This document shows, in pieces, positions 58,713 through 64,000 of a stretch of DNA of 64,000 nt (position 1 is its first letter; the number at the start of each line of letters is the position of its first letter). The position numbers were made by a program, and so were the translations under genes. The notes below the pieces were generated by a model. It did no database searches, was not told where the DNA came from, and worked only from the letters and a program-made list of their open reading frames with translations. The DNA lies in assembly GCA_013399855.1 (NCBI GenBank), contig VXAY01006780.1, positions 1,416,483 to 1,480,482 on the forward strand, in the 5' to 3' direction. This DNA is from Oxyruncus cristatus. Its lineage: Eukaryota; Chordata; Aves; Passeriformes; Cotingidae.

Positions 58713-59499
58713 TACAGTCCTGCTTTATGTCCAGGATCTCACTGCTTGAAGCAAGAAGTGGCAGGTAACCCAAAGTGATGACCTCCCCAAATGCCCAGAT
58801 GTCACCATACAGGTGTCACCCACACACTCACAGCCCAGCTCAAACCCCAATTATTGCTGCAGAGTGGGATGTATCGGTACTTTCCCCCAAAGAGCAGCTT
58901 GGCTATTAAATTCTCTCTCCATTCTGAAAGCAACTGGCACAACAACAGAAAATTCAGAGATGGTTCTAGTCCCCTAAAGGAGACAATTCAGGGCTGATAG
59001 ATGACACTCCTTTGGCTGCCTGAGGAATGCTTCATTAGATGTGCAGCTCAGCTCGCACTGTTCACAGAGAAAAGATCCTCTTATTTAGAGTGGAGTTGGA
59101 TCCTAATATCCTCCTCTCTCCATCTCCTCCTAAACAACGGCTGTACACAGCCCTGCACACTGCACAGACACAATCTACCTGCTGAGACAGAAAATTGCCC
59201 CAGTTGTCACCAAATTACATAGGCTGGGAAGCAGCTGGTGTGAAAACCATCTTGTTGTGAATGATGGGATGCTGAGCTGCTTAATGTTTGTCATTCCTCC
59301 AGCCTCTAGGAAATATCTGATTCTTTGCTGCCACAGATGAATTCACATTATGGATGAAAAAGAAGTGAGGTCATGTTGGAAGTCAAAGGCATGTATATGT
59401 AGTGGAGGGCAACGTGGACCATAGGACCATCCCTTGTGGGAGCACAAGGAGCAAAACCAACCTGTCTCAAGATGATTAAGCAACTGGAGTTGCCTCTCT
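58713..59499. other. Sequence between two complementary CR1 type B halves
   Basis: About 790 bases of unique sequence with no feature recognised. Confidence 0.55.
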
Positions 59500-59705
59500 T
59501 CCAGATATCAGGAAAAGGTTCTTCCCCCAGAGGGTGGTTGGGCACTGAACAGGCTCCCCAGGGCAGAGGTCACAGCACCAAGGCTGACAGAGTTCAAGGA
59601 GCATTTGGACAACAGGGTGGGATTGTTGGGCTGCCCTGGGCAGGGCCAGGAGTCGGACTGGATGGTCCTTGTGGGTCCCTTCCAACTCAGCACATTACAC
59701 GACTC
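59500..59705 (+). mobile_element. CR1 LINE 3' end, type B
   Basis: Starts at ATATCAGGAAAAGGTTCTTC, CCCCAGAGGGTGGTTGGGCA and ends GGGTCCCTTCCAACTCAGCA plus a short tail. Its 5' limit coincides with the 3' limit of the inverted fragment at 58465. Confidence 0.9.
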
Positions 59706-60281
59706 TTGCACATATGGATACTGGCCAATTTTTCTGTGGTGATCCAAAAGCTCCACTAAAATCTCAAACATGAAGATCTGAAAATCTGGAGGTTTCTCTA
59801 CTCAAAAGGGCATTTCCAGGGGTGACAAGACTCAGTTTCAAGATTATCCCTGAACTTGGGAGAACAGAAACCTGGACTGAACCTGATTTTCTCTGAGTCC
59901 TCCACGTGAGAAGCACATCTGGAAGACATTACCCTCCTATATCGGTGGGTTTAGACTTAAGAATTGGACAAAATGGTTTCTAGCCCAGTGAATGTATATT
60001 TTTTTTTTTTATTTATTTGAAGAGCAACTGGCAATGTTCTGTCTGCTATTAGCTGGAAATTGTACCTCGTTAATAGAATCAGAAACAAATAATTGAATGT
60101 CATTTCTGCTCAAGAAAACAGTAACATATAGATTAATGTTCAGCTAATTGTACATGACAGTAATTCTACTGAGGGGGCTTCGAGTGACATTAGCAAGGCT
60201 GAGTGGGTTATTAATCTCACAGTAGCCCCTCCATGGGATTTCAGCTTCCCGTGAATAATTCAGCTTGTTAAAAAAAAAAAA
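59706..60281. other. Unique AT-rich stretch before assembly gap
   Basis: No feature recognised; T-run at about 60000-60011. Confidence 0.5.
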
Positions 60282-60306
60282 NNNNNNNNNNNNNNNNNNN
60301 NNNNNN
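60282..60306. other. Assembly gap (25 N)
   Basis: Unresolved bases flanked by A runs (A12 before, A8 after), so the gap is probably a collapsed or unsized homopolymer A tract. Confidence 0.98.
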
Positions 60307-60503
60307 AAAAAAAAGCTTAATAGGGATTTTATTCCACATTTTTTATTGTTAATTTTCTCCTCCCTGCGTTCAAAACTGAGTCAGGTAATTTACTGTGCTT
60401 CCAGTTGCATTATTCTCATGGCACACTAAATTTTAACTCTTTCTTTATCTGAGGGAAGCTGCTACATCGAGTTGCCTTCGACTTCAATGAGATCTTGTTA
60501 GAA

Positions 60504-60660
60504 TATCTTGGAATCCTGGAATGGTTTGAGTTGCAAGGGACCTCAAAGCCCATCTCGTTCCACTCCACAGCTTCTCTGGGCAACCTGTGCCACGTCCTCA
60601 CCACCCTCACAGGGAAGGATTTCTGCCCAATAACCAATCTAAACCTACTGTATTTTAGTG
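60504..60660 (-). mobile_element. CR1 LINE 3' fragment, type A, with internal deletion
   Basis: Starts ATCTTGGAATCCTGGAATGG, then jumps from CATCTCGTTCCACT to CCACAGCTTCTCTGGG, skipping roughly 110 bases that include the palindrome and the GGACACTTCCAGGGATGGGG block. Confidence 0.9.
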
Positions 60661-61349
60661 TAAGTATTTGGAAATCCGTCCCGGAAAAACTGAAGCAACG
60701 AAACTGAACTGGATTCATACCTCCAGCACTCCAGTCAGCAGAAGCAGAACACACTGGAGCACTGAAATATTGTTAATAAAAGCCCAGTTCTACTTTTGAA
60801 AATTTAACTCACCAAGACCAACTTTTCCACCCACACACATGAAATCCATCTTCCCGGAGACACAAATCATTGTAAAGCCCTGTTTTCATTAATTGCCCTG
60901 GTAGCTCATTAGGAAGTTCATTAGGAATTTCACAAAGCTAAAAATTGAGCATCCGTAAAATGTTGTTGTTCTTTAATGCCTAAAATGTGATATGAATATT
61001 AAAAATGTTACTAAGAACAGGATCTAAAAAGGATGTAAATTCAGAAGACTCAACTCCAAGCAACCGATCCACACAAATCTGCCAGTTTGCACTTTCTCTT
61101 TCACTGGGAATGTTTTCACTTGCCTCTTGTTCTATTTTTGCATCCATCCAAGAACACTGGACATAGTTCCAACCCTGCTGGGGTCCACAAATTGGGCTTC
61201 TCCAATCTGGCAGCTCCTCTCAGGAAAGCTCAACACATAGATCCCACTGAATGTGACAGTCACCCACACCTAATAGGGAAACCCCAGCCTGGAGCTGGAG
61301 ACCCACTTGTCAGGCCTGTGTGTCCAAACTGTCCCCCCTATGGAAGGAG
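60661..61349. other. Unique intronic stretch
   Basis: No feature recognised. Confidence 0.5.
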
Positions 61350-61652
61350 GTCCATAAAGAGCTGGAGGCCTGGAGGGACAGGACAAAGGGGGAATGGCTT
61401 CAAACTGCCAGAGGGCAGGGTGAGATGGGATATTAGAGAGAAATTGTTCCCTGTCAGGGTAGTGAGGCCTTGGCACAGATTGCCCAGAGAAGCTGTGGCT
61501 GCCCCATCCCTGGAAGTGTCCAAGGCCAGGTTGGATGGGGCTTGGAGCAACCTGGGCTAGTGGAAGGTGTCCCTGCCCATGGCAGGGATGGAATAAGATG
61601 GTCCTTAAGGTCCCTCCCAGCCCAAACTAATCTTGGATTCCATGATTCCAAG
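61350..61652 (+). mobile_element. CR1 LINE 3' fragment, type A
   Basis: Starts around GGTCCATAAAGAGCTGGAGG and ends CTAATCTTGGATTCCATGATT. Near intact in its 3' 250 bases. Confidence 0.93.
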
Positions 61653-63429
61653 GTGTATTTTCCTTGTGGAATTCCTGCACCTCTCCCCTACACGTGGGGG
61701 AACCACAGAGATCAACTGGCCCAAAGCCACAAGGCCCATGATGGAAGACTTCAAAACAGGGAGCAGTTCCCTGCATCCTAATCAGATAATCCTTGAAAAC
61801 TAGAAAGCAATTTGCTATAGCTACACTTTAACAACATTAACAGGTATTTTCAGTAAAATCTTGAACAAAATCTTCAGTCAAACAAACGCGATAATGAACT
61901 GTAACCTTTTCTAGTTTTTGTTTGTGGCAATTTACTGGTATTAACATTCATTATTTCAAACATGAGTAATACACAAATATTAAAATCACATTAGGAAAGC
62001 ATCAAAGTGACAGCAGCAGCAAAGACATAACTCCTGAAAACTAGACCCTGTTCTTTTATCATGAAGCAAAGCTCTTTTCCATTGCAGCAAATCATATGTA
62101 AACTGACATTTAATGTGAACTGGAAGGTGTGAGGTAAAACAAGAATTAAACAACACTTTAATCCTTAAAATAAACTTTATACGTTATGGCAAAGCATAAA
62201 TATTAATAAAACAGCTGGAAGTGCAAAAAGATGTGAGCTGATGTAAGGTGAGGAATTGGTTTACTGGAATAAAAATTAACTATCCTAATGTGTGCTGCAT
62301 TTAAAATTCATTAATACCTATGAATGAACACAGCCAGAACTTCAGGCAATCCTATTTAATAACTGCCAAGCAATATTGAAGAGTTCCTAAAATGTTGGTG
62401 TGAGTTAAGGCAGTTGGAAAAGAAGGAGTGGGAATTCATTTGACGTGTCCCAAAAGTGCTCCTCAAGCTGCCTTTTCTCCGTTGAGCAGTTTGCCTTACA
62501 GTAACAAATATTCTCCAAATCAGCACCTAATCAGAGTTATGAAATGAAAAACTAAAGATTTGATCAGTGTATGGTGAAACCAGGCAATCCAGTGATTTTC
62601 TGGAGAAGCCTGAACACATCCAACTTCAGTGGGAATGAACAGTCATTTCCTGCAGATTAAAGGAAGATGCATCAACTTCCTTAAACTTTCCCAAGCATCC
62701 CTGCTGCTCTTGAATTCATGGCACTACATCATTATTCCAAGCAAGACAAAGTTTGTAAGACAAACATTCAGATTCTTCTACGGTTCATATTTATTTTTCA
62801 TGAGCCCAGATCATGTAAGAAGAAAGAGTGGACTTGACTTGAGCAAGGATTCAGCACATCAAGCCAGATCAAAAGTGAATCAAATTGAAGCTTCCAGACC
62901 TCTGAAACAATTTCTTCAGGGTTTGACTGCTCTCTCTGATGCCTAAACAGTAAATTGTGAGGTTGGAACAAAAGGTTGTACAAAAGAAGGATTTTCTCTG
63001 CAGAACCACATATTTTCATCTCTGTTACTGCAACAAAAATAAGGCAGTGGGAAATACCATTAAGGATTGTGAGGACAGACTGGTGCCTGGACATCCCCAG
63101 GTTGAGGAAAACGCAAACTGTTATTTATATCCTCCACTGCTCTTTGAAAGGAAACAAGGATCAATGACCTTTGAAGCTTTAATTTTAAAGACAGTAATAC
63201 TGCTGAGAATGTTTGGCATTAAAAAAATACCAACCCTGGTCTTCAACTTGGCCTTCAACAGAGATAAATCAAAGGAAGCCTTTGGGAAGGGCATGGGGGA
63301 CAGAGGCAGTTGTCACAGGTACAGAGCTCCAAGGGAACACCAGCAGTGCCTGAGAGAAGCAACAGGCAAAGCAGTTGTTGGAAAATCTCTCCCTCCCAAG
63401 TGGCAGGAGACCCAGCAGCCAGTTTTCCA
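61653..63429. other. Unique AT-rich intronic stretch
   Basis: No exon or repeat recognised. Open frames at 62629-63448 have no motif I know. Confidence 0.55.
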
Positions 63430-63745
63430 AAAAGAGAGGCTGGAGTGAGGTGGGGGTGGGTCTCCTTTGCCAGGTACAAGTGAAAGGACAAGAGAAAAGG
63501 GTTTCAGGTTGCCCCAGGAGGGGTTTATGTTGGATATTAGGGAAAATTTCTTCATGGAAAGGGTTGCCCAGCTCACAGGTTGCCCAGGGCAGTGTTGGAG
63601 TCCCCATCCCTCGAGGGATTTAAACGCTGTGCAGATGTGGCACTTGGAGACATGGGTCAGTGGTGGCCTTGGCAGTGCTGGGGAATGGCTGGAATTAATG
63701 ATCATAAAGGTCTTTTCCAACCTGAACAGTTCTGTGATTCCATGA
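63430..63745 (+). mobile_element. CR1 LINE 3' fragment, type C
   Basis: Starts GAGAGGCTGGAGTGAGGTGG, includes GGTTGCCCCAGGAGGGGTTT and GGTGGCCTTGGCAGTGCTGG and ends CAGTTCTGTGATTCCATGAA. Confidence 0.92.
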
Positions 63746-64000
63746 ATACCCACAGCTTTCTTCTCCCTTCTGACACACACCTCCAAGAACTTCATTTCCT
63801 TGGGAAAACGTATCTGACATTACCAGTCCCAAGCCCAGAAAGAAGAGTATGTTCAAGGGCTGGGAGGTGCTTTAGAAGGGGAGCTTTGCTGAGGAAATCC
63901 AGCGTGCGGGCAAGTTAACAACCCCTTTCAAAAGAAATTTTATCAATTAGTGCAATTTAAAGCAGATTCATAACTACCCTTCTTTAAGGCCCAGCACTAG

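Larger units (their letters stand above)
16529..64000 (-). other. PDE4B: PDE4B upstream intron (5' end outside window)
   Basis: At least 47.5 kb upstream of the first common exon, with no coding exon that I recognise on the minus strand; I looked for the PDE4B1 (TTLPSIAITTVSQE) and PDE4B3 (RQRRRFTVAHTC) junction exons and did not find them. It is packed with CR1 fragments in both orientations. Gaps between the repeats listed below hold unique, mostly AT-rich sequence with nothing I can name. Confidence 0.75.

Noticed and set aside
16529..64000. Search for PDE4B1 and PDE4B3 N-terminal exons upstream of the common exon.
   Set aside because: No sequence matching their C-terminal junction residues was found on the minus strand; a short or diverged exon could have escaped a reading by eye.
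1..64000. CRISPR arrays, tRNA or rRNA genes, endogenous retroviral genes, or full-length transposons.
   Set aside because: None was seen; the regularly recurring motifs are dispersed CR1 3' ends in both orientations, not a spacer array.

Overview
This is a piece of a bird genome, probably a passerine (inference from the repeats; no species marker is visible). It contains about 37 fragments of CR1 LINEs, the main avian retroposon, most of them 5'-truncated and ending in CR1's ATTCTRTG-type 3' octamer. There is no sign of prokaryotic gene density, operons, rRNA or tRNA genes, CRISPR arrays or an intact mobile element. A 25-N assembly gap lies at 60282-60306.

The one gene I can identify is PDE4B (cAMP-specific 3',5'-cyclic phosphodiesterase 4B), on the minus strand, so transcription runs from high to low coordinates. 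Four consecutive coding exons are visible: 16334-16528, 14341-14377, 14184-14254 and 10451-10500 (195, 37, 71 and 50 nt). All have AG/GT splice sites, all phases match, and they join into one open frame of about 117 codons. They encode the region just before UCR1, all of UCR1 with its PKA site (RRES), and the linker toward UCR2. UCR2 and catalytic exons should lie beyond position 1, and the isoform-specific 5' exons beyond 64000 or unrecognised here; I looked for both and did not see them. The window is therefore the 5'-middle part of a very long gene.

Layout: 1-10450 is intron after the last UCR1 exon, with no CR1 in the first 7.2 kb, a perfect CRE (TGACGTCA) at 5419 and a G-quadruplex motif near 1909. 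10451-16528 holds the exon cluster, with an 86-bp intron between two exons and a GC-rich block carrying a CTCF-like motif at 14021. 16529-64000 is the upstream intron, dense in CR1, with a second perfect CRE at 39029 and a CpG-rich block at about 46330-47160 that could be an alternative promoter.

CR1 labels used below: type A carries the near-palindrome CTGCCCATGGCAGGG near its 3' end; type B carries the block CCCTCTGGGGGAAG (antisense); type C carries AAAGCCATGTGGATGTGG; type D are short or unclassified 3' ends. '+' means the 3' octamer end lies at the high coordinate. Boundaries of repeats were set by eye and may be off by 10-30 bases.
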